Part shown: positions 51,732 to 60,680 of the stretch, piece by piece | Position numbering within the stretch: position 1 is the first letter of the stretch | Layout: the number at the start of each line of letters is the position of its first letter | Source: Sphaerisporangium album | Lineage (GTDB): Bacteria > Actinomycetota > Actinomycetes > Streptosporangiales > Streptosporangiaceae | Direction of reading: 5' to 3' | Length of the DNA: 64,000 bases | NCBI RefSeq assembly: GCF_003323745.1 | Contig: NZ_QOIL01000014.1 | Span: 124,001 to 188,000 of the forward strand | Position numbers and translations under genes: made by a program | Notes under the pieces: model-generated | The model's input: only the letters and a program-made list of their open reading frames with translations | What the model was told of the DNA's origin: nothing | Databases searched by the model: none

Positions 51732-52682
51732 ATGCGCGTCGTGTGGCTGGGGACCGTGCTGGCGGGCCTGCTGGCCGCGCTGACCGTGCCCCCGGTGCCC
51801 CCGGTGCCCCCGGTGCCCCCGGTGCCCCCGTCCACACCATCTGGACCCCCCTCCGCGCTACCCGCGGCCCCCTCCGTGCCCGCGTCCATCCCCCTGTCCG
51901 TGCCTCCGTTCGCCCCTGTGCCGGGAGCGGGGGACCCGAGAGGGCCGACAGACGCCGTGATCGGGGAGCGGCCGGACATCTGGGCCCGCGCGAAGGTCGT
52001 CCGCGGAGCCCGCTCCCTGGTGATCGGCACGGCGGCCGCGCGCGTCGAGGAGCTCGAAGATCTCGCCCGCAGGGCCGACCGCGCCGGTCTCGTCGTCGCC
52101 GAGGTCGCCGGGCCGGTGCGCCCGCTGGTCCTGGTCCCCGCCACCACCGCGCAGGCCGCCACGCTCGCCGCCCCCGCCTCCGTGAACGGCCTCGCCGCCG
52201 TCGCCGCCGCCGACCGCGTGATCGTCGAGCCCGGCTCGTTCGCGCGCCTCAGCGCCGCCGGGCGCGACGTCGTCCTCGCCCACGAGCTGACGCACGTCGC
52301 CACCGGCGCGGCCACGGACGCCCGTACCCCCAAGTGGCTGGTCGAGGGGTTCGCCGACTACGTGGGCTACCTCCGCTCGGGCATCCCCGTCCGCGCGGCC
52401 GCCGCCGAGCTGGCCGCCGAGGTGCGCGCGGGCCGCCTGCCGTCCGCGCTTCCCGGCCCGGACGACTTCGCCCCCGGAGCGCCGCGCCTCGCCCAGGCGT
52501 ACGAGGAGGCGTGGCTCGCCTGCCGGTATGTCGCGGCCCGATACGGCGAACGGGCCCTGGTCGCCCTCTACCGTGAGTTCAGCGGGGGAGACGCGGCAGG
52601 GGCCCTCCCGCGCGCGCTGGGGGTGTCCGCCGGGCGGTTCACCGCCGCCTGGCGCGCGTACATGAAGGCGGAGCTGTCCTGA
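51732..52682 (+). CDS. exported gluzincin-type metalloprotease-like protein
   Basis: The 316-residue protein has a signal peptide and a Pro-Val repeat linker (PPVPPVPPVPPVPP, residues 20-34). After a Pro/Ser-rich stretch comes a domain with the zinc motif HELTH (VVLAHELTHVATGAAT). WLVEGFADYVGY follows about 20 residues later, providing the gluzincin Glu. This arrangement (HExxH-x~20-E) is typical of Peptidase_MA-like proteins. A role in envelope protein turnover is inferred. Short repeats of GTGCCCCCG encode the linker. It is followed by an M48 protease gene on the same strand. Confidence 0.82.
   Translation: MRVVWLGTVLAGLLAALTVPPVPPVPPVPPVPPSTPSGPPSALPAAPSVPASIPLSVPPFAPVPGAGDPRGPTDAVIGERPDIWARAKVVRGARSLVIGTAAARVEELEDLARRADRAGLVVAEVAGPVRPLVLVPATTAQAATLAAPASVNGLAAVAAADRVIVEPGSFARLSAAGRDVVLAHELTHVATGAATDARTPKWLVEGFADYVGYLRSGIPVRAAAAELAAEVRAGRLPSALPGPDDFAPGAPRLAQAYEEAWLACRYVAARYGERALVALYREFSGGDAAGALPRALGVSAGRFTAAWRAYMKAELS
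51786..51830 (+). repeat. 9-bp tandem repeat, five copies, in a coding region
   Basis: GTGCCCCCG is repeated five times without change and encodes the Val-Pro-Pro linker of the metalloprotease-like protein. Slippage would change linker length by three residues. Confidence 0.9.
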
Positions 52683-52705
52683 CGACGGCGGAAGGGCTGG
52701 TATCG

Positions 52706-54004
52706 GTGGCGGAGCTGATCGAGGAGACCCGCCCCGGCCGGCGCACGGACGGGGGAGTGCGCGCGGCCGGCGTCGCCCTGGTCGTGCTCGGCGCGGCGGT
52801 GGCCGTGCTCGTCGCGGTGACGACGCCGTGGCACGCCCTGCGCGGCGGCGCCCCCGAGGTGGCGCCGGACCCCGCGCGCGACTTCACGCCCGCGCAGATC
52901 GCCCGGGCCGCCGCGTTCGACTCGGCCGTCAGCCTGCCCGCCTACCTCTCGCTCGCGGTCACGCTGATCGTCGCCGGGGTGCTGATCCTCACCCCGGCGG
53001 GCGCGTGGGCGGTGGACCGCCTCAGGGGGCCGTGGTGGGTGCGCGTACTGCTCGGCGTGCTCGTCCTCTCGGCGGTGAGCCTGCTGCTGAAGTGGCCGCT
53101 CGGCATGTGGTACGAGACCCGCCTGCGCGCGTTCGGGCTGTCCACCCAGGACTGGGCGTCGTGGTCGGCCGACCGGCTGAAAGGCTTCGCCGTCCAGGCC
53201 GTGATGACGGCCGTCATGATCCTCGCCGTCGTCTGGCTGGCCCGCCGCGCCCGGAGGCGGTGGTGGATTCCCGCGTCGATCGGCGCCTTCGCGTTCACGA
53301 TCGCCGCCTCCTTCGTCTACCCGCTCGTCGTGGAACCGCTGTTCAACGACTTCAGGCCGCTGCCCGCCGGGCCGCTGCGCGCGGACCTGATCGCCATGGC
53401 CGCCCGCGACGGCGTCCCGGTCGAGGACGTCCTGGTCGCCGACGCCTCCCGCAGGACCACCGCGCTCAACGCCTACGTCTCCGGCTTCGGGGCCACGCGG
53501 CGCATCGTCGTCTACGACACGCTGCTGCGGGCCCCCGAGAAGGAGGTCGAGCTGGTCGTCGCGCACGAGCTCGGTCACGCCAAGAACGGCGACGTCCTGT
53601 CCGGCACGCTGGTCGGCGGGCTCGGCGCCGCGGCCGGGGCGTGCCTGCTGTTCCTCGTCGCCGGATCGCCCTCACTCCGGCGCCGCGCCCGGGTGCCGTC
53701 CGTGGGCGACCCGCGCGCCACCGGGCTGCTGCTCGGGCTGATGACCGTCGCCACCATCCTGTCCGGCCCCGCCGAGAACGTCGTCAGCCGCGCGGTCGAG
53801 GCGAGGGCCGACGTGCACGCGCTCGACCTCACCCGCGATCCGGCCACGTTCGCCGCGATGCAACGGCGGCTGGCCGTCACGAACCTCTCCGACCTGTCGC
53901 CGGACGCCTTCGAGTACTTCCTGTACGCCTCGCACCCCACGCCCCCGCAGCGCATCGCCCTGGCACGCTCGTGGGCCCGGCAGAACGGGCTGCCGGAGCC
54001 GTGA
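52706..54004 (+). CDS. M48 Ste24-type membrane protease
   Basis: The 432-residue protein has about seven hydrophobic segments. The zinc motif HELGHAKNGD lies near residue 291, and the third ligand is in RAVEARADVHALDLTRDP. The architecture matches CAAX prenyl protease-like Ste24 family members, which act as membrane endopeptidases; bacteria lack prenylated CAAX substrates, so the target is unknown. The GTG at 52706 starts 23 bp after the previous gene. It overlaps the glycosyltransferase start by four bases (GTGA). Confidence 0.92.
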   Translation: MAELIEETRPGRRTDGGVRAAGVALVVLGAAVAVLVAVTTPWHALRGGAPEVAPDPARDFTPAQIARAAAFDSAVSLPAYLSLAVTLIVAGVLILTPAGAWAVDRLRGPWWVRVLLGVLVLSAVSLLLKWPLGMWYETRLRAFGLSTQDWASWSADRLKGFAVQAVMTAVMILAVVWLARRARRRWWIPASIGAFAFTIAASFVYPLVVEPLFNDFRPLPAGPLRADLIAMAARDGVPVEDVLVADASRRTTALNAYVSGFGATRRIVVYDTLLRAPEKEVELVVAHELGHAKNGDVLSGTLVGGLGAAAGACLLFLVAGSPSLRRRARVPSVGDPRATGLLLGLMTVATILSGPAENVVSRAVEARADVHALDLTRDPATFAAMQRRLAVTNLSDLSPDAFEYFLYASHPTPPQRIALARSWARQNGLPEP

Positions 54005-55125
54005 CCCCGCCGGGCCGCACGCTGATCGTCACCAACGACTTCCCGCCGCGTCCGGGGGGCATCCAGGCGTTCGTCCACGCCCTCGCCGAGCGCCGCCCGC
54101 CGGGCTCCACCGTCGTGTACGCCTCGCGCTGGCCGGGCTGGGAGGAGTTCGACGCCCGCCGCCCGTACCGCGTGGTGCGCCACCCCGGCTCGCTCATGCT
54201 GCCCCTGCCCGGGGTCGCCCGGCGGGCGGCGGCGCTGGTGCGCGAGCACAAGTGCGAGACCGTCGTCTTCGGCGCCGCCGCGCCGCTCGGCCTGCTCGCG
54301 CCGGCGCTGCGCGCGGCCGGGGCCCGCCGGGTGGTCATGCTGACCCACGGCCACGAGGCCGCCTGGGCGGGGGTGCCGCTGGCGCGCGGCCTGCTCGCCA
54401 GGATCGGCGCGCACGCCGACGCGATCACCTACCTCGGCGAGTACACCAGGGAGCGGCTGGCGCGGGTCGTGCCGCCGTCGCGCCTGGTCAGGCTGGCGCC
54501 GGGCGTGGACACGAGCGTGTTCCGCCCGGGGGCCGGGGGCGCGGCGGTGCGGGCGGCGCTCGGCCTCGGCGACCGGCCGGTGGTGGTGTGCGTGTCCCGG
54601 CTGGTGCCGCGCAAGGGGCAGGACACGCTGGTGCGCTGCTGGCCGGCCGTGCTGCGGTCCGTCCCGGACGCGGTGCTGCTGCTGGTCGGCGGCGGGCCGT
54701 CCCGGCGGACCCTCGCGCGGACCGTCGCGGCGCGCGGTCTCGGCGACTCCGTGGTCATCACCGGGCCGGTGCCCTGGAACAGCCTTCCCGCCTACTACGA
54801 CGCCGGAGACGTGTTCGCCATGCCCTGCCGCACGCGCCTTCGCGGGCTGGACGTCGAGGGACTCGGCATCGTCTACCTGGAGGCGTCCGCGACCGGGCTG
54901 CCGGTCGTCGCCGGGTCCTCGGGCGGCGCGCCCGACGCCCTGCGCGACGGCGAGACGGGCCTGCTGGTGGACGGCGACCGGCCCGAGGAGGTGGCCCGCG
55001 CGCTCGCCTCCCTGCTGGCGGACCCCGGGCGGGCGCGGCGGATGGGGGCGCGTGGGCGTGCGTGGATCGAGCGCGAGTGGCGCTGGGACCTGGTCGCCGA
55101 GCGCTTCTCCGAACTGCTCGGCTGA
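54001..55125 (+). CDS. pimB: GT4 mannosyltransferase, PimB-like
   Basis: The 374-residue GT-B enzyme starts LIVTNDFPPRPGGIQAFVHALA. It has the nucleotide-sugar domain with VSRLVPRKGQDTLVRCWP and the acid pair in EGLGIVYLEASATGLPVVAGSSGG. The HGHEAAWAG segment matches PimB-type GDP-mannose-dependent alpha-mannosyltransferases. These act on phosphatidylinositol mannosides at the inner face of the membrane. Location near the DEDDh/NlpC cluster agrees with mycobacterial synteny. Coupled by GTGA to the M48 protease gene. Confidence 0.88.
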   Translation: MTPPGRTLIVTNDFPPRPGGIQAFVHALAERRPPGSTVVYASRWPGWEEFDARRPYRVVRHPGSLMLPLPGVARRAAALVREHKCETVVFGAAAPLGLLAPALRAAGARRVVMLTHGHEAAWAGVPLARGLLARIGAHADAITYLGEYTRERLARVVPPSRLVRLAPGVDTSVFRPGAGGAAVRAALGLGDRPVVVCVSRLVPRKGQDTLVRCWPAVLRSVPDAVLLLVGGGPSRRTLARTVAARGLGDSVVITGPVPWNSLPAYYDAGDVFAMPCRTRLRGLDVEGLGIVYLEASATGLPVVAGSSGGAPDALRDGETGLLVDGDRPEEVARALASLLADPGRARRMGARGRAWIEREWRWDLVAERFSELLG

Positions 55126-55257
55126 CACCGAGATCCACCACCGTTTCGCACGCAATGCGACACATTCCATCGTGTTCGAACGCGAGACTCGACATCGCGG
55201 ATTTTTCCCCACGTCAAAGCCCGGACCCGAGGGCCGGTCAGCGCTCCGTGAGCGTGA

Positions 55258-56073
55258 TCAGCGTGCGTGCGGCACCGCCGGGCGGACGGGCGGGTCGCCC
55301 CCCAGCTTCCTGGAGATGCGCGAGGCCGCCTCCGCCACCAGCGGCCCGAGATGACGGACCCGCGCCGCCGTGATCCGCGACGACAACCCCGAGACGGAGA
55401 TCGCCGCGGTCACCGCGTCCCCGGGCCCGAAGATCGGGGCCGCCACGCACCGGACCTCGGGCTCGTTCTCCCGGTCGTCCACCGCGTACCCGCGCTGCCG
55501 GATCCGGGCCAGTTCCCCGCGCAGGTGCGCGGCGTCCGTGATCGTGTGGCGGGTGACGGCCGGCATCCCCGCGGCCACGACCTCGCGCAGGTCCGCCTCG
55601 GGCTGCCAGGCGAGGATCGCCTTGCCCACGGCCGTGCGGTACGCGGGCGTGCGGCTGCCGACGCGCGAGGCCATGCGCACGGTCGCGGTGTTCTCCACCT
55701 TGTCGATGTACACCACGTCCGGCGGGTCGTAGACCACCAGGTGCACCGTCTCCTGGACCTCGGCCATGAGCCGGTGCGACTCCTCGGCCGCGACCGTCCG
55801 CAGGTCGAGGGTGGCCAGATACGCCTGGCCGAGCAGCAGGGCGCCGTGCCCGAGCCGGTAGGCGCCGGTCCTGCGGTCACGTTCCAGCAGCTTGGCCTCG
55901 ATCAGCGGGGTCGTCAGCCGCAGGATCGTGCTCTTGGACACGCCGAGCTCCTCGGCCAGCCGGGTCAGCGTCAGCCCCTGTGGGGCGCACCCGTGGTCGC
56001 GCACGCGGTGGAGCACGGCGAGCGCGCGCCGCAGCGACAGCGACTGGTTGCGCCCGGGGGCGGGTTCGTTCAC
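55258..56073 (-). CDS. IclR family regulator
   Basis: The 271-residue protein has an N-terminal winged helix (LTRLAEELGVSKSTILRLTTPLIEAKLLERD). A C-terminal ligand-binding domain follows (SHRLMAEVQETVHLVVYDPPDVVYIDKVE, SRITAARVRHLGPLVAEAASRIS). GTG 56073 follows AGAAGG by five bases; upstream in-frame ATGs at 56130 and 56172 are alternatives. It is divergent from the sugar ABC genes, which it probably controls through the repeat in the gap. Confidence 0.92.
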   Translation of the reverse strand: MNEPAPGRNQSLSLRRALAVLHRVRDHGCAPQGLTLTRLAEELGVSKSTILRLTTPLIEAKLLERDRRTGAYRLGHGALLLGQAYLATLDLRTVAAEESHRLMAEVQETVHLVVYDPPDVVYIDKVENTATVRMASRVGSRTPAYRTAVGKAILAWQPEADLREVVAAGMPAVTRHTITDAAHLRGELARIRQRGYAVDDRENEPEVRCVAAPIFGPGDAVTAAISVSGLSSRITAARVRHLGPLVAEAASRISRKLGGDPPVRPAVPHAR

Positions 56074-56145
56074 TGGGGCCTTCTCGGGGAGATCCGGCGG
56101 ATCAAAACGCAGGTGGACATAGGCGGTCATCGCGTGAATCACCAC

Positions 56146-56173
56146 TGTGCACCACAAGATTCCGCGATGCACA
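56146..56173. promoter_or_regulatory. inverted repeat in the IclR/ABC divergent gap
   Basis: TGTGCA (56146-56151) and TGCACA (56168-56173) are perfect inverted arms 16 bp apart between the IclR start (56073) and the ABC lipoprotein start (56246). IclR proteins bind palindromes in such spaces. Binding is inferred. Confidence 0.4.
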
Positions 56174-56245
56174 ACAATCCAACCGGACTCTTCCCGTGAT
56201 CGTCAGGATCTTCGTAAGGTCTGCCGCCAACGGGAGGAGACAGCC

Positions 56246-57508
56246 GTGAAGATGCTGAACCGGGCGATCGCGGGCGCGGCCCTGCTGGCCCTGGCCGCCT
56301 GCGCACCGTCCACCGCCCCGTCGGCGAGCGGCGGCGACGACAAGTCGGGAACGCTGCGCGTGTGGCTCTTCGACGAGCCCAACCGCGCTCCCAAGGAGAA
56401 GGTCGTCGGCGAGGCGATCAAGGAGTTCACCGCCGCCAACCCGGGCGTGACGGTCGAGGTGTCCTACATCCCCACCACCCCGGCCCGGCACGAGAAGTTC
56501 AAGGGCGCGTTCAACGACCCCGCCAGCGCCCCCGACGTCGCCGAGTACGGCAACACCGACCTGGCCGAGTACGCCGCCGCCGGAGGGTTCGCCGACCTGA
56601 ACGAGGACCTGCGGGCCTGGCCGGAGGGCCGGGACATCGGCACCGACCTGCTGCGATCCGCCACGGTGGACGGGAAGGTCTACGGGCTGCCGTGGTACAT
56701 CGGCATCCGCGCGCTCTACTACCGCACCGACGTGTTCGGCGAGCTGAAGCTGAAGCCGCCCACGAGCCTCAAGGAGCTGACCTCCACCGCGCGGACGATC
56801 CGCGAGAAGAGGCCCGACCTGTACGGCGTCGCGGTCGGCGGCGAGTACACCTTCGGCGCGCTGCCCTTCGTCTGGAGTTTCGGCGGCGACCTCGAGAAGC
56901 TTGACGGCGCCGGGTCGCGTGAGGGCGTCAAGGCGTACACCGACCTGCTCGCCGACGACAACTGCCCGCCGCAGGCGTGCGCCGGGCTCACCGGCGGCAG
57001 GACCGTCGAGCTCTTCGCGGGCGGCAAGGCGGCCATGGGCATCCTCGGCAACTTCAACCGGTCGGCGGTCGACGCGGGGCCGGCGGCGGGCAAGTACGCC
57101 GTCGTGCCGCTGCCCGGCGCCGAGCCCGGCTCGATCGCCCCGGCCTTCGCGGGCGGCAACAACCTCGGCGTCATGAAGAGCAGCAGGCATCGCTCGCTCG
57201 CCGTGAAGTTCCTGGAGCTGCTGGGCGGCAAGACATACCAGACCAAGATGTACGAGGCCATGGGCAACCTGCCCACGCTGACCTCCGCGCGCGAGGAGCT
57301 CGCCGCCAAGGAGGCGTTCCTCAAGCCGTTCCTCGACACCGTCGCCGCGGGCACCCGGTTCGTGCCCGTCGACCCGGCCTGGGTGAAGATCGACAATCAG
57401 AAGGTCATCCCGACCATGCTGCAGAAGGTCGCCACCAAGCAGGCCACCGTCGAGCAGGCCACCACGGAGGCCGCCGCGGCGGTGAAGGCGGCGTTCGGCG
57501 GCTCATGA
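56246..57508 (+). CDS. ABC sugar-binding lipoprotein
   Basis: The 420-residue extracellular solute-binding protein has a lipoprotein signal (AALLALAACAPSTAP). The family-1 fold follows (LRVWLFDEPNRAPKEKVVGEAIKEFTAANPGVTVEVSY, in pieces; GLPWYIGIRALYYRTDVF; FNRSAVDAGPAAGKYAVVPLPG). It captures a sugar and hands it to the two permeases. GTG 56246 follows GGGAGGAG. The sugar is not identifiable. Mature lipoprotein would be anchored at Cys in LAAC. Confidence 0.93.
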   Translation: MKMLNRAIAGAALLALAACAPSTAPSASGGDDKSGTLRVWLFDEPNRAPKEKVVGEAIKEFTAANPGVTVEVSYIPTTPARHEKFKGAFNDPASAPDVAEYGNTDLAEYAAAGGFADLNEDLRAWPEGRDIGTDLLRSATVDGKVYGLPWYIGIRALYYRTDVFGELKLKPPTSLKELTSTARTIREKRPDLYGVAVGGEYTFGALPFVWSFGGDLEKLDGAGSREGVKAYTDLLADDNCPPQACAGLTGGRTVELFAGGKAAMGILGNFNRSAVDAGPAAGKYAVVPLPGAEPGSIAPAFAGGNNLGVMKSSRHRSLAVKFLELLGGKTYQTKMYEAMGNLPTLTSAREELAAKEAFLKPFLDTVAAGTRFVPVDPAWVKIDNQKVIPTMLQKVATKQATVEQATTEAAAAVKAAFGGS

Positions 57509-57581
57509 GGACGCTCACCGCGACGTCCGGGACACGGGCACGCCCGCACGGCGGGGCGGCCCCCGGCGCGGGGACTCCGGC

Positions 57582-58517
57582 ATGACGACGCTGACCACGG
57601 CGCCCGCCGGCCCGTCCACCCGCGCGGGAACCCCGCCGCGCCGGCGGGGAGGGCCGCGGCCCTGGCTGTACCTGCTGCCCTCCGCCGCCGTCCTGGTACC
57701 CCTGCTCGGCTATCCGGTCTACATGCTCGGGCTGCTGTCGGTGTTCGACTACCGGCAGGCGCAGGTCAGCGGCGGCGAGCCGACCCGTTTCATCGGCCTC
57801 GCCAACTACGCGGCGCTCGCCGGGGACGGCCGCTTCTGGTCGGTGCTCGGGCAGACCGTGGCGTTCGCCGCCGCGCTGGTCGTCGCCACCCTGGCCGTCG
57901 GCGCGGCGCTCGCCGTCGTGCTGACCAGGGCCGCGCGGGTGCCCCGGCTGCTGCTGTCGCTGGCGGCCATGGCGGCGTGGGCGGCACCGGCCGTCACCGG
58001 GTCGACGGTGTGGATGTTCCTCTTCGACGCCGACCTCGGCCTGGTCAACCAGGTCCTCGGCCTGGACGGATTCAACTGGTTCTACGACAAATGGGTCGCC
58101 TTCGGGATCGTCGGCGCCACCGTCGTCTGGCACTCGTTCCCCTTCGTCATGGTCACGCTGTACGCGGGCATCCAGGCGATCCCGGCCTCGGTCCTGGAGG
58201 CGGCGGCACTGGACGGGGCGTCCGCCTGGCACGCCTTCTGGCGGGTCATGGTGCCGATGCTGCGTCCCCTCATCACGATCGTGGTCATCCAGTCGATCAT
58301 CTGGGACTTCAAGATCTTCACCCAGGTGTACGTGATGACGAGCGGCGGCGGCATCGCCGGGCAGAACACCGTCCTGAACGTCTACGCCTACCAGACCGCC
58401 TTCGGCTCCTCGGAGTACGGGCTCGGCTCGGCCATCGGCGTCGTCATGACCCTGATCCTGCTCGCCGTCACCCTGCTCTACCTTCGCGCCCTCTACCGGG
58501 GCGGAGAGAAGCTGTGA
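57582..58517 (+). CDS. ABC sugar permease 1 (MalF type)
   Basis: The 311-residue protein has six membrane helices and the EAA loop VLEAAALDGASAWHAFWRVMVPMLRP. The segment WLYLLPSAAVLVPLLGYPVYML opens the first helix. It pairs with the following permease. It starts about 70 bp after the binding-protein stop in a GC-rich spacer. No ATPase follows, so a shared MsiK-like ATPase elsewhere is expected. Confidence 0.93.
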   Translation: MTTLTTAPAGPSTRAGTPPRRRGGPRPWLYLLPSAAVLVPLLGYPVYMLGLLSVFDYRQAQVSGGEPTRFIGLANYAALAGDGRFWSVLGQTVAFAAALVVATLAVGAALAVVLTRAARVPRLLLSLAAMAAWAAPAVTGSTVWMFLFDADLGLVNQVLGLDGFNWFYDKWVAFGIVGATVVWHSFPFVMVTLYAGIQAIPASVLEAAALDGASAWHAFWRVMVPMLRPLITIVVIQSIIWDFKIFTQVYVMTSGGGIAGQNTVLNVYAYQTAFGSSEYGLGSAIGVVMTLILLAVTLLYLRALYRGGEKL

Positions 58518-58632
58518 CGCCCTTCACCCCCGACGACGGGGACGCGCACGGGCCGAACGCACGCGGGTCGTGCGGCACGCGGTCGCAAGAGCCGCCCGGT
58601 GACCCGCGCCCGGGACCACAGGGAGGACGAGC

Positions 58633-59472
58633 GTGAACCGATCTCGCGTGGTCGCGAGCACGATCGCCGTCATCGCGACCGTCGTCACCCTCTTCCCGGT
58701 TTACTGGATGGTGCTCTCGGCGTTCAAACCGCCGGGCGAGATCCAGTCGCTGGAGGTCCGCCCGTGGACCCTGCACCCCACCCTCGACCACTTCCGCCGC
58801 GTGCTCGGCGGCGAGAACTTCGCCCGCTACTTCCTCAACAGCCTCGCCGTCGCGCTGACGGTGGTCGTGCTGTCCGCCGTCGTGGCCTTCCTCGCCGCCG
58901 TGGCGGTGACCCGGTTCCGGTTCCGCTTCCGCACCACCGTGCTGATCATGTTCCTGATCGCCCAGATGGTCCCGGTCGAGGCGCTCACCATCCCGCTGTT
59001 CTTCCTGGTCCGCGACCTCGGCGCCGTCGTCCCCGCCGTCGGGCTCAACACGCTCGGCTCCCTGGTCCTGGTGCACCTGGCCTTCTCGCTGCCGTTCGCG
59101 ATCTGGATGATGCGCGGCTTCGTGGCGGCGGTCCCCGAGGCGCTGGAGGAGGCCGCCACGATCGACGGGGCGAGCCGGGCCGTCGTCCTGTGGCGCGTCA
59201 TGTTCCCGCTGGTGGCCCCGGGCCTCGTCGCGACCAGCGTGTTCTCGTTCATCACCGCCTGGAACGACTTCATCTTCGCCCGGACGTTCATCATCTCGGC
59301 CAAGGACCACCAGACCCTGCCCGCCGCCCTGCTCGTGTTCTTCAAACCCGACGAGAACGACTGGGGCGGCATCATGGCCGCCTCGACCCTCATGACCGTC
59401 CCCGTCCTGGTCTTCTTCGTCGCCGTCCAGCGCAGGCTCGTCGCGGGTCTCGGCGGGTCTGTGAAGGACTGA
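58633..59472 (+). CDS. ABC sugar permease 2 (MalG type)
   Basis: The 279-residue protein has six helices and the EAA loop ALEEAATIDGASRAVVLWRVMFPLVAPGL. The N-terminal FPVYWMVLSAFKPPGEI is typical of the MalG group. GTG 58633 follows GGGAGGACGA. It closes the importer operon (binding protein, two permeases), 115 bp after permease 1. Confidence 0.93.
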   Translation: MNRSRVVASTIAVIATVVTLFPVYWMVLSAFKPPGEIQSLEVRPWTLHPTLDHFRRVLGGENFARYFLNSLAVALTVVVLSAVVAFLAAVAVTRFRFRFRTTVLIMFLIAQMVPVEALTIPLFFLVRDLGAVVPAVGLNTLGSLVLVHLAFSLPFAIWMMRGFVAAVPEALEEAATIDGASRAVVLWRVMFPLVAPGLVATSVFSFITAWNDFIFARTFIISAKDHQTLPAALLVFFKPDENDWGGIMAASTLMTVPVLVFFVAVQRRLVAGLGGSVKD

Positions 59473-59577
59473 CCCGGCTGCCGGCGGGGCAGCGGGGGGA
59501 TCGAGGCGCGCCGCCCCCGCCGAGGTCGAGCGGATCGATCGAGCCCGGGGTGGCCGCCCGCGCGGCCCTCCGGTCGC

Positions 59578-60303
59578 TCAGGCGGGTTTGCGGGCCGTCA
59601 GCATCCGCGTGCCGGACCACGGGCCGCCGTACCAGAACCGGGAGCCCAGGTCGCGGACGGTCACCTCCTCCGCGCCGAGCTCGCGGAGCACGGCGGCGTA
59701 GTCCCCGGTGTGCCGGAAGTCGGCGATCGCCATCCGCCCGCCGGGGGCGAGCACGCGGTACGCCTCGCGGATCGCGCGCAGCCGTCCCTGCGGGTCGGGA
59801 ATGTTGTGGATGGCGAGGCTCGACACGATCAGGTCGAAGTGGTCGTCCTCGAACGGCAGCGACCGCATGTCCCCGGTGACCAGTTCGACGCGGTCGGCCA
59901 CGTTCTCCGCCTTGAGGTTGCGCCTGGTCACGTCCTCGGCGTTGCCCGACTGGTCGCGCGAGAGCCACAGGTCGATGCCGGTGACCCGCCCCCTGGGTAC
60001 GCGCTTCGCCGCCTGGACCAGCACCGCGCCGCGCCCGCACCCGAGGTCCAGCACCCGCTCGTCCCCCCGCAGGCCCAGCCGCCCAAGCTCCTCGGCCCAC
60101 ACCCGGAACTTCCCCCGCAGCGTGGTGTGCGCGAAGCTGCTCACGCTCGCGACCGAGTACAGGACCCCCACCAGCAGAACCCAGGCGAGCCACCACCCGT
60201 TCGCGAACGCGATGACCGTGACGACCGCCATGATCAACGCCCCGGCCGCCAGCCCCAGCAACGACGAGGGAGAGTCCACCCCGTAAGTGCGCAACGCGCG
60301 CAT
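59578..60303 (-). CDS. membrane-anchored SAM-dependent methyltransferase
   Basis: The 241-residue protein has two N-terminal hydrophobic segments (LLGLAAGALIMAVVTVIAF, WWLAWVLLVGVLYSVASV). A class I methyltransferase domain follows: VLDLGCGRGAVLVQAAKR, VTGIDLW, DDHFDLIVSSLAIHNIPD. The substrate is unknown, but the membrane anchor suggests a lipid or quinone. Start may be ATG 60303 or GTG 60315. It is divergent from the PucR-like gene across a G-rich gap. Confidence 0.88.
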   Translation of the reverse strand: MRALRTYGVDSPSSLLGLAAGALIMAVVTVIAFANGWWLAWVLLVGVLYSVASVSSFAHTTLRGKFRVWAEELGRLGLRGDERVLDLGCGRGAVLVQAAKRVPRGRVTGIDLWLSRDQSGNAEDVTRRNLKAENVADRVELVTGDMRSLPFEDDHFDLIVSSLAIHNIPDPQGRLRAIREAYRVLAPGGRMAIADFRHTGDYAAVLRELGAEEVTVRDLGSRFWYGGPWSGTRMLTARKPA

Positions 60304-60680
60304 CCCCTTACCCACCCCCGCAACCTAACCCCGCCGCCCCACCCCGGACCAGACGGCGCGGCCATGACGCCCTATCCCGAATCTTGCCCGAACCCCACGC
60401 CCTCACGGCCGTTCGAGACGGATGACGTAGACCTCGCGTCGCTCCTCCAGCACCAGGTACGTGCCCTACAGTTCGACTCCGCGCGGCCGGCGCGTCCCGC
60501 GACGGCCTGCCGTCCTGGCGAGCGGAGTCGGAACGGCTGACATCTTTGAGGGGATTGGGGGATCGGTGGGCCGGCGAGGGGGTGAGTCGCCGTCGCCGGG
60601 GTTGTGGGGATGGTTCGCGTCGGCGGACGGGGTCGGGGGCGGGTTTAGGCTGGTGGGCCCGAGAGAGGTGGGAGCCGCTG
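60304..60680. other. divergent intergenic region with G-quadruplex motif
   Basis: No coding frame is convincing. The + strand is strongly G-rich after 60540. Four G-runs in 60550-60582 (GGGG-ATT-GGGGG-ATCGGT-GGG-CCGGCGA-GGGGG) meet the usual quadruplex spacing. A further G-rich stretch at 60600-60660 leads into the GGGAG ribosome-binding site of the next gene. Confidence 0.5.
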
